From the NCBI GenBank assembly GCA_035771165.1, contig JAWNZC010000106.1:4021915-4085914 (forward strand): a stretch of DNA of 64,000 nt, written 5' to 3'. Made by a program: the position numbers and the translations under genes. Position 1 is the first letter of the stretch; each line of letters opens with the position of its first letter. The DNA is from Paragorgia papillata. Its lineage: Eukaryota > Cnidaria > Anthozoa > Scleralcyonacea > Coralliidae. Under the pieces are notes generated by a model. It ran no database searches, had not been told where the DNA came from, and saw nothing but the letters and a program-made list of their open reading frames with translations. This document shows positions 1 through 7,829 of this stretch, in pieces.

Positions 1-346
1 AAATGTCAGTTTCTATCTCTCCAGGCAACTCAGAGGGTGCCGTTTCTGCAGTCTCTTCTGTATTCACTGATTCTTCAGGTTTATCGTCGTCTGCTATGGG
101 TGTTGTAGGCGGTATGACGTTTACATGTACTGGTCTACTCATTCTTTTATCGTAATAATTCAGATAACGCTGAAGCGACTGATCGTACATTTTCACTTTC
201 TCGTCTTGCGTTATATCTTGACGTTTAAGAAGATTTTGCATTTCTGAATCTAGTTCATTCACCTGCGCTGTTAAAGGAGTGACTAAGGGTTTCTTTCTAT
301 CTGTCTATTGTTCTGGAACTAGTACCAATCTCCTGACGTGTTCCAT
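1..346 (-). pseudogene. Acidic Polinton/adintovirus-like structural-region gene, partial, in-frame stop
   Basis: Reading the minus strand from the ATG at 346, the frame is open except for a TAG at codon 14 (305-307), and it runs off the left edge. After the stop the protein has a charged helical-looking stretch containing DEKVKMYDQSLQRYLNYY, then an acidic tail (ADDDKPEES, TEETAETAPSEL). The first base of its ATG is the last base of the stop codon of the upstream gene (TAATG). A gene with a similar DEK-x3-Y-x2-QL-x-R-[YF]-L pattern lies on the plus strand at 6693-7277. Position next to the packaging-type ATPase and small basic gene suggests a virion or assembly component of the integrated element, but I cannot assign a function. 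Translation may restart at a later methionine, so the stop may not be fully inactivating. Confidence 0.55.
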
Positions 347-675
347 TATTTTGTTAAAAAACTTGCCAGCTGTTCAAGTACAGGAACTAAGAGAAACGGT
401 AGAAAACCTTCACCTTCTTGTAGAATAACTTTCTTTCTTTTTGTTACTGGATGTCGTTTATTAGCAACAAACTTGAGATGGTCGCTATAAGGGGCTAGTT
501 TCCTTGCTGTTTTCGGAGTAATCTTAATTGTTTCACACCACACGTTCAAAAGACACTGTCTAATGGCTTCTAATAAATCGTCGTCTGCAGCTTTTATAAT
601 TGCGTTTCGCAGTTGAGGATTACACTTTGCCAATACTTTTAAAACGTCGCAGTTCCTTCTTATACAAGCAGACAT
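346..675 (-). CDS. Small basic protein with hydrophobic C-terminus, Polinton/adintovirus-like
   Basis: A 109-residue protein if it starts at the ATG at 675; the frame is open a little further upstream but only through a TTG. The N-terminal two thirds is basic and helix-prone (IRRNCDVLKVL, NAIIKAADDDLLEAIRQCLL), followed by a Lys/Arg-rich patch (NKRHPVTKRKK) and a hydrophobic end rich in Phe, Leu and Val (GEGFLPFLLVPVLEQLASF). Small proteins of this build are commonly found beside the ATPase in Polinton/adintovirus-like elements and are sometimes compared with small adenoviral core or membrane-active proteins; that comparison is only suggestive. It is intact, follows the ATPase gene by 35 bp on the same strand, and overlaps the next gene at TAATG. 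Function unknown. Confidence 0.6.
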   Translation of the reverse strand: MSACIRRNCDVLKVLAKCNPQLRNAIIKAADDDLLEAIRQCLLNVWCETIKITPKTARKLAPYSDHLKFVANKRHPVTKRKKVILQEGEGFLPFLLVPVLEQLASFLTK

Positions 676-710
676 TGTCAAATGATCGCATTGTCACTGA
701 ACCGCCCCTT

Positions 711-1511
711 TTATACTCTGGGCTGGTACACGTAGTGGGTGTCGGTCGGAAAGATCCCGGATCTTACTCGGATTTCATCGGGACAAGTCGGAGTGAGATC
801 GACAAACAAGTAGGAATATGGCTCTTTAGTCGCCAACTGGTAGGCTTGTTGGAAAAATTTTGTGTTGCTAGGATACAGTTGCTTAGCAAGATGAACTACT
901 TGACTTGCATCACGAACATTTTTGGTTAACACAAGATAATTAGCGTTTAGAGAGATGGTACGGTGATCTTTGATTTGATGAAATAAGTTTTGCATGATAT
1001 AAATTTCACTGAGATTCCCATGGTGCGATTTTTTAGTAAAAAGTTTAGCGATTATTGCGTCTTTTTCTCCCATCATATCGTCAATGATAAATAGATTTCT
1101 TGTTTGGGGGTTAATGCTATCCAACATCGATTGAGGCAAACCTTGGACAAACTGAATCCCTGGAATTAGTGATTCTATTTCAGCAAATGTATCTTGATAC
1201 TCGGAATAAAAATACACGATGGTTTCCGGAGGTGGGTCGATCATAATGCTAGCATAAACCAATAACTGTTTGACAAAAGTTGTTTTCCCACTTTTGGTGC
1301 CTCCAGAGACCAAGAGTCCAAACGGATGTGTAAGTTGTATCGAGTACGTTTTTTGACTCTCAGGGGTGAATGTAGTTGTCATAGCAGTAAATGGGGCAGA
1401 TGTTATTACCCTATCAGTGATAGACCTTTTCTGATGAAAAGATCTCATATGGCGTAGACGATTACTTGATGTAGCGAATGTTTTTTCGCAGACTTCACAA
1501 ACGTAAGACAT
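711..1511 (-). CDS. Packaging-type P-loop ATPase with N-terminal C2H2 zinc finger
   Basis: A protein of about 266 residues from the ATG at 1511 (A at -3, MSYVCEVC start); an upstream in-frame ATG at 1535 would add eight residues with no domain. A single C2H2 finger opens the protein (CEVCEKTF then HMRSFH). The Walker A loop is SGGTKSGKTTF and the Walker B strand is NLFIIDDMMGE, about 65 residues later, as in the A32/FtsK-HerA family that pumps DNA into capsids of Polintons, adintoviruses and large DNA viruses. Family length is about 200-280 residues, so this looks full length and it has no frame disruption. It lies between the 21-bp minisatellite (its upstream flank) and the small basic gene, all on the minus strand. 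The zinc finger may bind element DNA; that is inference. Confidence 0.85.
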   Translation of the reverse strand: MSYVCEVCEKTFATSSNRLRHMRSFHQKRSITDRVITSAPFTAMTTTFTPESQKTYSIQLTHPFGLLVSGGTKSGKTTFVKQLLVYASIMIDPPPETIVYFYSEYQDTFAEIESLIPGIQFVQGLPQSMLDSINPQTRNLFIIDDMMGEKDAIIAKLFTKKSHHGNLSEIYIMQNLFHQIKDHRTISLNANYLVLTKNVRDASQVVHLAKQLYPSNTKFFQQAYQLATKEPYSYLFVDLTPTCPDEIRVRSGIFPTDTHYVYQPRV

Positions 1512-1571
1512 GTTCACCCAGTGACTGTCAATCATAAACTGATGTCACTCTTTCACGCAACTGTTTTTTAT

Positions 1572-1906
1572 AAGATTGAATCATTGAATCCTAAGATTGA
1601 ATCATTGAATCCTAAGATTGAATCATTGAATCCTAAGATTGAATCATTGAATCCTAAGATTGAATCACTGAATCCTAAGATTGAATCATTGAATCCTAAG
1701 ATTGAATCATTGAATCCTAAGATTGAATCATTGAATCCTAAGATTGAATCACTGAATCCTAAGATTGAATCATTGAATCCTAAGATTGAATCATTGAATC
1801 CTAAGATTGAATCATTGAATCCTAAGATTGAATCATTGAATCCTAAGATTGAATCATTGAATCCTAAGATTGAATCATTGAATCCTAAGATTGAATCATT
1901 GAATCT
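1572..1906. repeat. 21-bp minisatellite, 16 copies
   Basis: Head-to-tail 21-bp unit beginning AAGATTGAATCATTGAATCC, 15 full copies plus a final copy lacking its end. Copies 5 (1656) and 9 (1740) share the same T-to-C change (CACTG instead of CATTG); the others are essentially identical. Because 21 is a multiple of three, both strands stay open through the array (KIESLNP repeats on plus, DSILGFN repeats on minus), but no gene on either side is in frame with it. It sits about 60 bp upstream of the ATPase start and about 110 bp from the polymerase stop codon. Confidence 0.95.
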
Positions 1907-2018
1907 CACCTCCTATCCCTCACACCACAAAATGAATAGTGTTTATAAAAAATGTATAATTTCAGTTTCCTATTTACAAACATACACAAAAGTTTAAAAT
2001 TATTTACAAACACACAAG

Positions 2019-2662
2019 TTAAAATCCGTAAGGTAAAGTATCAAAGTTATTTACAAGCACACGTTTATTATACACCACTCTATAATTTTTAGTTTCACTC
2101 CTAGTTATCACATTCTTATCTTTCGTATCTCGTACTATTTTAAAAGGAATATTTACACTTATTCTCTGCACACCTATGCCTCTCACCATATTACTCATTA
2201 CATCGAGATTAACATCTTGCTGGGTTCTATAATTGAGAGTGATACCTCGCACTTTACACACTGTTTTACCGGTGTTTAATTTATAACTATAATTTTTGGG
2301 CCCCCCAGATGCAAAGGTCGTGATATGGTTACCATCTAGCTCATCTGTGAGCTCTCCGAGGTAGGATCCGGTGGTAGGTGGTTCCCATTCGCCTTCCTTT
2401 GACACGTAGATCACAGAATCTGTGTCAAAGTAGAGCACACGGTGGTCGAGTTGCTCGAGGACACCGTATAGCTTCAGACGGGCGTGAGCAGTGGTAAAGG
2501 CCGCGATGACGTCTGTGAGCTCGTAATGTACTTCAATCAGTTCGTCGTTGATGAAGTTTGCATCTGTGACGTTGACTTTGTCGCACGAGAGCAAATCAAA
2601 GTATACGGATGGATCCGAGACGATTTTAACCTTAGTCACGTTGGGCCGCTGTACGAACTTAC
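2019..2662 (-). CDS. Type-B DNA polymerase, last exon (palm motif C and thumb)
   Basis: This is the 3' exon of the virus-like polymerase. It begins at the splice acceptor at 2663/2662 with codons reading KFVQRPN, completing polymerase motif B that starts in the preceding exon. About 95 residues in, VLYFDTDSVIYV is motif C; its two aspartates bind catalytic metal in family B polymerases. A further motif with KNYSYKL and VCKVRGITLNY matches the conserved Lys-Gly region that follows motif C in protein-primed PolB. The exon ends at the stop at 2019-2021 (LPYGF). The exon itself is uninterrupted. In this family the polymerase replicates the element from protein-primed termini. The gene as a whole is broken upstream by a frame change near 3890, so activity of this copy is doubtful. 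Confidence 0.85.
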
Positions 2663-2792
2663 CTATAGTAATATAAAAAGAAAAAAAGAAAAAACATTAG
2701 CGTATATGTGTAAACAAATGCATTACGTCTCCCCCAGGCCCCCCACTCACTCCTCCATTCACATTTAATCCAATATATTTTGTTCTACTTAC
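2663..2792 (-). other. Spliceosomal intron in polymerase motif B
   Basis: On the minus strand the donor is GTAAGTAG at 2792 and the acceptor is a long T/C tract ending TTACTATAG at 2663, giving a 130-bp intron. Splicing joins ...NYFWG to KFVQRPN in frame, restoring a continuous family-B motif. Unspliced, translation stops three codons after the donor (TAG at 2785-2787). The seven bases GGTAAGT occur both at the donor junction and across the acceptor junction. Confidence 0.8.
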
Positions 2793-3890
2793 CCCAAAAA
2801 TAATTCAACATCAGCTTTGCCAGCGCCCTCAGACCAGGATTCTTGACAATATGATTCGGATCCAGCTGAATCCCTTCGTTAGCAGCGTAGTCGGCTATGT
2901 ACTGTGCCTTCTTCTCGTCCGTGTCGCAATCTACCGGAAAACCACTGGCTTCTTGTTTGATTTTGAGGAACGTATCGACATAATCTTTGAACAGGCCATC
3001 TGTATGTTCAGGAAAGTGCCAAACCTCATCGATCTTGACCAAACGGTACCCCATCTCCAACGCTTTCTGCAGCTCCAAGGTGACCCACGTTCCATGCAAT
3101 GCTCTGTCGACGTCGAGGTGGTCACAGGGTTCTTGTTGGAGATTGTCCGCACAGCAACGACACAGTGGAAACATCAATTTACCTTGGGTGCGGTATGGAA
3201 GAACAGGATGGTAGAGGCCTCGAGGAGGAAGAACAGTACACTTAACCAGACCAAAGTATTCGTCAATAGGTTGAAAGTTCTCAGTGATGATTTCTGGATT
3301 GCCAAGCGGATACTCGCCGTATTTATTGCACCATGGGTACAGGCTGCAGAAGTCGACGTAGTGGACTTTCTCGTCGGGTTGAGCTTCATAGAAGAGACGA
3401 GCCGCGTTCGTCCTACCGCCGAAGAAACTTTCTCGTGGTTGTAGGGGCTCGCACATCTCGAAGCGGTCAAAGAAGCTCTTCATGTCAGGGTCGGTTTCGA
3501 GTTGTCGTTCAATGTCGCAAGTCCAAATTTCCACGACGTTGTACCCATTATCCTTCAAAAACTGCGTTTTCTCCAGGGTTCGTTGTCGAAGGTCGTGCAT
3601 CGTTAGTTGGTTGACTGGGTTGACCGTGTCTCTGGCGTAGCAGCGTTCACATCCATGCCACAGGCAGTCCTGTATCTCCCATACGGTGTTCGTTTCGGCG
3701 TTGAACCCATCTACGAGATATTTACCAATCCGTTGTTCTCCAAGATTGCGAGCGTGACGGATGGCGATGTCGTCTCGAAGGGCAATCCATGTCAACATCT
3801 TGAGCGCAATGACCGACTGTTTATGCTCTGGTCTGTAGCCTTGAGGTGGAATGATGGCAATGGAGTTCTCACGCAGGAACGTTTTACGGA
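2793..3890 (-). CDS. Type-B DNA polymerase, middle part (endonuclease-like insert and palm motifs A, B)
   Basis: This frame continues the polymerase after a frame change near 3887-3895. In order it has IALRDDIAIRHA, then a segment typical of Polinton polymerases that resembles a PD-(D/E)XK/vsr-type fold (GKYLVDGF, NTVWEIQDCLWHGC, then GYNVVEIWTCDIER), then motif A as VDFCSLYPWCNKYGEYPLG, and motif B beginning KLMLNYFWG at the donor splice site (2792). The visible open stretch from the first in-frame ATG is 3798 to the intron, but homology-like sequence clearly extends upstream of that ATG to the frame change, so the ATG is not a real start. Residues expected for the catalytic palm (Asp in motif A, Lys in motif B) are present. 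Minus strand, directly continuous with the exonuclease part. Confidence 0.8.
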
Positions 3891-5969
3891 AACAAGATTA
3901 CACGCAGAAGCGATAGTGAGACATTGGGCAAAGGGATCTACATCAGTTACACCATGGAAAAGTTCGCGGAACTCGAGACAACAACGGCGTAAAATGTCAA
4001 CATCGGATTGGCAGTAACGTAGGATTTCTTCTTGAAAGTCGAAGACGTAGTCTTGGTTCTGAAGATCGTTGTACCATGCATGAAATTTCTCGCGATCACT
4101 GGGACTCATACCATCAGGATCGAAGTACATCTCATCGGGTAAAGGACCAACGTAGTCCTGGTTTTCGGCACGGTTAAAAAAGTGAGGAAAGTATCCTTTC
4201 TGGAGCTCAGTGAGACCGAAAGTCTTTGGAAAATCAGCCAGACGCATTGGAATGAAGCAGAGCGAGTCGATGAACTTAATTTTCAATTCTAGCACGAAGA
4301 GAGAAAGGATCTTGGCACCGCGAGTAATCACTTTGGGAGTAATACCATGTTTATACAAGTACTGGAGGACGGAGTATCCATCGTAGGCCTGGAAGTTATG
4401 GGCGATGCAGGTAGTGTTGGCGTTCTCGATCTGGAAGAGCCACTCGTAGAATTCGTCTTTGGTGTTGGGACCGGAAAACACGAACTCGTCGCCGCTTTCG
4501 TTTTGGACCACACAAAGATTGGGGATGTGTTGGCCGTTATCTTGAGTGCATTCAAAATCGAAGAACATCAGGTTTTGATCGTTGCGCTCTTCGACGTCGT
4601 TGTCCACCGCGACATCGTCATCAAGGAACTCGTTAGTGCTGTTGTCTCGGACAGCTCGGGGTTTTCTCGTTTCGAGCGGTTGGATATAACACCGGTGGTT
4701 TTCTGGTTTGACGTACTTCTGGCAAACAGTGCACCGCACTAGGCCACAGTGATGGTCGTGGATGCTGGCTCGGGTGACGACACGTTGACATTTCTGGCAC
4801 TTGGTGAGCGAAGAACAGAGAGGTTTTTGTTGACCGATGGCAGCTTTATGGCGGACGAAGCATTCGTCGCTCTTGAAAAACCGATTGCAGTCTTTGCAGT
4901 ATTTCCACTTGACAACAGGACAGTTCTGTGTATGGCACAGCTTGCAGAGATCTCCACAAGGATGGTCGGATATCTTGTCATATCCTTTTTTACAGGCGTG
5001 GCAGTATTGCTTTCGAGCGAGGAAGGCAGGCATGCTGGTGATGACATCGTAGTGGTTGTCATGGTGGTAGAGGTACAGGTGTTTGTCAGCTTCGGGACCG
5101 GGATAAATAAGAGCGTTCAAGTGTTCCTTGGATACGACGTTCAGTTGGTAACCAGGGAGGACAGCCTGGAACTTCTTGACCTCGGGGATCCCGTAGGGAC
5201 CCAGGGGTACATCGGCGGTCTCGTGGAGTTCGTGGGCTAAATGTGTTTGAAAGGGTTTACCATAGGCAACGATACTCTTGTATTGAGGATCTTTATCGAA
5301 TTTTGCCCTGGCAACAATAATAGCTCTCGCACAACAAAGTTCATCTTTGTTTTTGATTTGAAGTAGGCACCGTTTTTTGTTCAGGTAGCTTTGGAGATTG
5401 ACCACGTCTCGACGTTTTCCCGCACCACCTTGAGGCATTTCGACATGAACTACGTTGACGTTGACCGATTCGTCCAAGGTAAACTGTGTATTGGATTGGA
5501 CCACTCTTTCCACTGCGGCCAGGAATTTCTCGGGGGTCAAACGGTCTCGTGGAAGGAAAGGCAAGGAAATGGGACGGTCTAACTGGTGGGAACTCAGAAT
5601 GAGACGGACTTGATCGTGAGGGAACATACCAACAGTTAAACGATCGAACAAATGCTTAAAAGCACGGTTTAATACTGACATAATGTCAGATACCCCATGT
5701 ATACTTAAATCGCAAAACTGAACAGTATAGTCAGTACCTGTGGTTTTAAATTTCCTGACATTCACCTGCTTGACCGACTTGATCGTGAAAAACTCTTCGG
5801 GTCTTAGGCGCTTAAGAGTAGACTTTACATCTTCACCACGCTTTCTTTTGCTGCCTTCGCCGATTTGGTCGTCCATAGGTTCAGGGATTTCGGGTTGTTC
5901 GTTGTCGTCCTCAGGGCATAAAAACTCGTCGTTCCCCCAATCCTCATTGAATTGGCGGGCGTTCTTCAT
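3792..5969 (-). CDS. Type-B DNA polymerase, N-terminal and 3'-5' exonuclease part
   Basis: A 725-codon frame from the ATG at 5969. Residues 1-60 are acidic, then basic (GSKRKRGED, nuclear-localisation-like). Residues about 60-320 form an N-terminal domain, followed at about 323-427 by a Cys/His-rich block with repeated CxxC pairs (YCHACKKGY, CKLCH, YCKDC, KCQKC, RCTVC), probably several zinc-binding knuckles. The exonuclease domain follows: ExoI FDFECTQ (about 470), ExoII AHNFQAYDG (about 523) and ExoIII YCQSDVDIL (about 652), all acidic residues present. Family similarity ends near residue 692; the remaining 33 residues to the stop at 3792 are an out-of-frame tail, and the true continuation is in another frame from about 3890. 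This marks a one-base frame disruption, a sequencing error, or less likely programmed frameshifting. Confidence 0.88.
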   Translation of the reverse strand: MKNARQFNEDWGNDEFLCPEDDNEQPEIPEPMDDQIGEGSKRKRGEDVKSTLKRLRPEEFFTIKSVKQVNVRKFKTTGTDYTVQFCDLSIHGVSDIMSVLNRAFKHLFDRLTVGMFPHDQVRLILSSHQLDRPISLPFLPRDRLTPEKFLAAVERVVQSNTQFTLDESVNVNVVHVEMPQGGAGKRRDVVNLQSYLNKKRCLLQIKNKDELCCARAIIVARAKFDKDPQYKSIVAYGKPFQTHLAHELHETADVPLGPYGIPEVKKFQAVLPGYQLNVVSKEHLNALIYPGPEADKHLYLYHHDNHYDVITSMPAFLARKQYCHACKKGYDKISDHPCGDLCKLCHTQNCPVVKWKYCKDCNRFFKSDECFVRHKAAIGQQKPLCSSLTKCQKCQRVVTRASIHDHHCGLVRCTVCQKYVKPENHRCYIQPLETRKPRAVRDNSTNEFLDDDVAVDNDVEERNDQNLMFFDFECTQDNGQHIPNLCVVQNESGDEFVFSGPNTKDEFYEWLFQIENANTTCIAHNFQAYDGYSVLQYLYKHGITPKVITRGAKILSLFVLELKIKFIDSLCFIPMRLADFPKTFGLTELQKGYFPHFFNRAENQDYVGPLPDEMYFDPDGMSPSDREKFHAWYNDLQNQDYVFDFQEEILRYCQSDVDILRRCCLEFRELFHGVTDVDPFAQCLTIASACNLVSVKRSCVRTPLPSFHLKATDQSINSRSLRSRC

Positions 5970-6168
5970 CGGACCAATTAACCATTAGGTCAGGAACTAC
6001 GTCGGATGGTGTTTCGATCTCTCGCTGCAGATCATCGGCCATGGCGTTGGTCCAGAAGATGACCTTTTGCTGCAAAACAGCCCGTTTCTGCTCTTCCGTA
6101 AGAACAAACGACTCTTCCAAAAACTCTAGAGCGCTCTCACTCTCGCAAGCCTTGATCATATCAATCAT
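5944..6168 (-). CDS. Acidic 74-residue ORF overlapping the polymerase start; possible PolB N-terminus
   Basis: Opens at an ATG at 6168 and ends at 5944, overlapping the first 26 bases of the polymerase frame in a different register. The product is acidic and helical-looking (ALEFLEESFVLTEEQK) with FWTNAMADDLQREI and an aspartate/proline-rich end. The overlap and matching direction suggest either the true N-terminal end of the polymerase separated by a second frame change, or a small separate gene whose stop overlaps the polymerase start. I cannot decide between these from this copy alone. The duplicated TTGATATGA at its start is a minor oddity. Confidence 0.4.
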   Translation of the reverse strand: MIDMIKACESESALEFLEESFVLTEEQKRAVLQQKVIFWTNAMADDLQREIETPSDVVPDLMVNWSDEERPPIQ

Positions 6169-6692
6169 ATCAATCTAGAACACGAAGGCGAAATTCATAA
6201 GTATATACAGCAGAATTTTATTCAACGAACAAACGTTTCATAAATGCTCAAAAAACTAACTTACCGTTTGAGACATCTTGATCACAGCCAAAAATTGAGA
6301 ATAAATCCAATAAAACTTTCCAAACAACGCCAAAAACTTTCGATGATACTCGTACGAGAACAGAGTTCGAATGAAGGCCGCGACGCGGTTTCGCTATGGT
6401 AACACTGCTAATGACCTTCTCGCCTAGACTTGCCCAATCGCTTAATCCTCTTAATGACGCCTAATGAGTTTCTCTTTTGTCTCCCGCACGTGCACTGAGG
6501 ATAAATATGCCAATATCACACTTAGTAACAGAAAGCGTGGCAACGCTTTCAAAGTTATAAATCGCTTTTCCTTTTAGGCTGTTCAAAACTCTCTATATTC
6601 CCCCAGACAAGATAAAAAATATAAAGTGTCTCTATCAATTTCTCCCTCGTTCCTTGGAAAGAACGTCTATTTTGTTAAAGTTTACTGTACGC
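6169..6692. promoter_or_regulatory. Divergent intergenic promoter region of the virus-like element
   Basis: About 520 bp separates the minus-strand polymerase side from the plus-strand gene at 6693. The plus-facing side contains CTAATGACC and CCTAATGAG motifs (6411-6470), then GGATAAATATGCCAATATCA at about 6500 and GATAAAAAATATAAAG at about 6611, which are TATA-like. A similar motif series (CTAATGACC, CCTAATGAC, TTATGCAAATATCA) recurs at 7470-7550 downstream of that gene. I see no ORF of note here. Promoter function is inferred from position and AT-rich motifs only. Confidence 0.35.
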
Positions 6693-7277
6693 ATGCTCTG
6701 TACGTCTACGTGCCCCAACGCTATGCACAATACAGAACAGCTAATGCGAGATATTGTACAAACACCACAATTAACACCCGATGAAAAGAACATCCTATAC
6801 TCTAATCAACTCGATCGTTTTCTGACATTCCAACAGCAGCTGCAGAATCAACAGCATCAAGTTCAAACTAATCTTCAAACGCAACTACTAAAAGTTATAC
6901 AAAATTTGACAGAGACCCCACAGAAGCTTAAAAAACCTGAACCCCAGCAAGCTGAACACCTTCCGTTGGATTCTCCGTCTAAACTTAGCGTACCTAAACC
7001 ATATTTTCTAACTCCTCCTCCGACTGTTGAATACCCAAAGCCGAAACCTTTGCAAAAATGGTTAACTGTTGATTCTGGCACAGATGAAAGTGATCCTGGT
7101 GAAAACGACTCAGACAACGAAGACTCGCATGGAGAAGAAAGCTCACATGAAACAGAAGACAATAATAGTCAAAACGAAGACTCCTTATACATCACACTGC
7201 GCCCCAGAAACGACCCTCAAAATCCTTATAAAGTGCGAATGCCTACTAGATTCAATAACAGAAGCCACCCTTACTAA
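6693..7277 (+). CDS. Acidic coiled/Gln-rich Polinton/adintovirus-like protein (paralogue of the gene at 1-346)
   Basis: About 194 residues from the first ATG at 6693; a second in-frame ATG at 6723 is also plausible. The frame is open further upstream but only from a TTG. The N-terminal part holds LTPDEKNILYSNQLDRFLTF, the same spacing of Asp-Glu-Lys, Tyr, Gln, Arg and Leu seen in the minus-strand gene at the left edge. A Gln-rich stretch (QQQLQNQQHQVQ) follows, then Pro/Lys-rich sequence, then a strongly acidic Ser/Glu/Asp segment (about residues 125-165) and a short basic end (RMPTRFNNRSHPY). It is the only gene of the element in this window on the plus strand and is intact. AATAAA follows 85 bp after the stop. 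Function is unknown; an assembly or scaffolding role is speculation. Confidence 0.6.
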   Translation: MLCTSTCPNAMHNTEQLMRDIVQTPQLTPDEKNILYSNQLDRFLTFQQQLQNQQHQVQTNLQTQLLKVIQNLTETPQKLKKPEPQQAEHLPLDSPSKLSVPKPYFLTPPPTVEYPKPKPLQKWLTVDSGTDESDPGENDSDNEDSHGEESSHETEDNNSQNEDSLYITLRPRNDPQNPYKVRMPTRFNNRSHPY

Positions 7278-7361
7278 AAACGTTTTAAACTGATCAGTGT
7301 AACTATTTGTATGTAACCGTAATTTATTTTATTGACATGTATAAGTTTAAACCAAAGCCTA

Positions 7362-7367
7362 AATAAA
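7362..7367 (+). terminator. Poly(A) signal AATAAA
   Basis: AATAAA lies 85 bp downstream of the plus-strand acidic gene's stop codon, in AT-rich sequence followed by T-rich DNA, as expected for 3'-end formation of that gene. Confidence 0.45.
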
Positions 7368-7620
7368 TATTTTAAACTGATTGCTGTGAATTCTGTCTTA
7401 TGCAAAATACACGTGCTCATTTGGTCTCTAATCCCCTTAATTGCCCTGCCCTAACATGTCCCATTGTTTCATTCGCTAATGACCCTCTAATGATCTCCTA
7501 ATGACATTTCTACACATGGCTTATGCAAATATCAGTCTGATATTTAGTCTCGCTAAGCGTTTTCTGGGGGAACACTTCTTCTTCGGGTTGCATGAAAGCT
7601 AGAGTTGGGGGGGGAAACAA
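7368..7620. other. Non-coding flank with promoter-like motif series
   Basis: No supported ORF. Contains a second copy of the motif series seen upstream of the plus-strand gene: CTAATGACC, CTAATGATC, CCTAATGAC and TTATGCAAATATCAG between about 7470 and 7540. A run of eight G (about 7607-7614) follows. It may be the promoter of another element gene lost at the retrotransposon junction, or part of the element's terminal region. Confidence 0.3.
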
Positions 7621-7779
7621 GTTAGTGTTAGGAAGTCCCAAAGGAACCTGAGAAATAATGATGTATGCATAAATAATGAGATTAGGGTTTGGAGGTCCCA
7701 AAGGAGCCTGAGACATAATGACGTAATCAGATTAGGGTTAGACTGTCCCAAAGGAGCCTGAGAATGAATAAATAATAAG
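7621..7779. repeat. Imperfect 50-60 bp tandem repeat, three copies
   Basis: Three diverged copies start near 7621, 7681 and 7731. Each carries a TTAG(T/G)GTT-like start followed by TCCCAAAGGA(A/G)CCTGAGA and then AATAATGA-type AT-rich sequence. Unit length varies (60, 50, about 49 bp). The array lies between the virus-like element and the retrotransposon fragment and could belong to the terminus of the former. Confidence 0.8.
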
Positions 7780-7829
7780 TTGAATATTTAATGAGGCGGC
7801 ATCCCTTTGCTCCCCATATGGGGGGGTAT

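Noticed and set aside
1521..1997. Plus-strand protein made of KIESLNP repeats and its minus-strand mirror
   Set aside because: Both frames are open only because the minisatellite unit is 21 bp; they include no flanking conserved coding sequence.
2931..3614. Other frames on both strands over the polymerase middle part
   Set aside because: Overlap the motif A and endonuclease-like coding sequence and show no conserved pattern.
4347..5240. Plus-strand frames of 130-160 codons over the polymerase
   Set aside because: They are antisense shadows of the polymerase exonuclease/zinc region, which has clear family motifs on the minus strand.
7681..7745. Telomere-like TTAGGG motifs
   Set aside because: Only isolated TTAGGG/TTAG occurrences within the 50-60 bp tandem repeat; no run of telomeric repeats.
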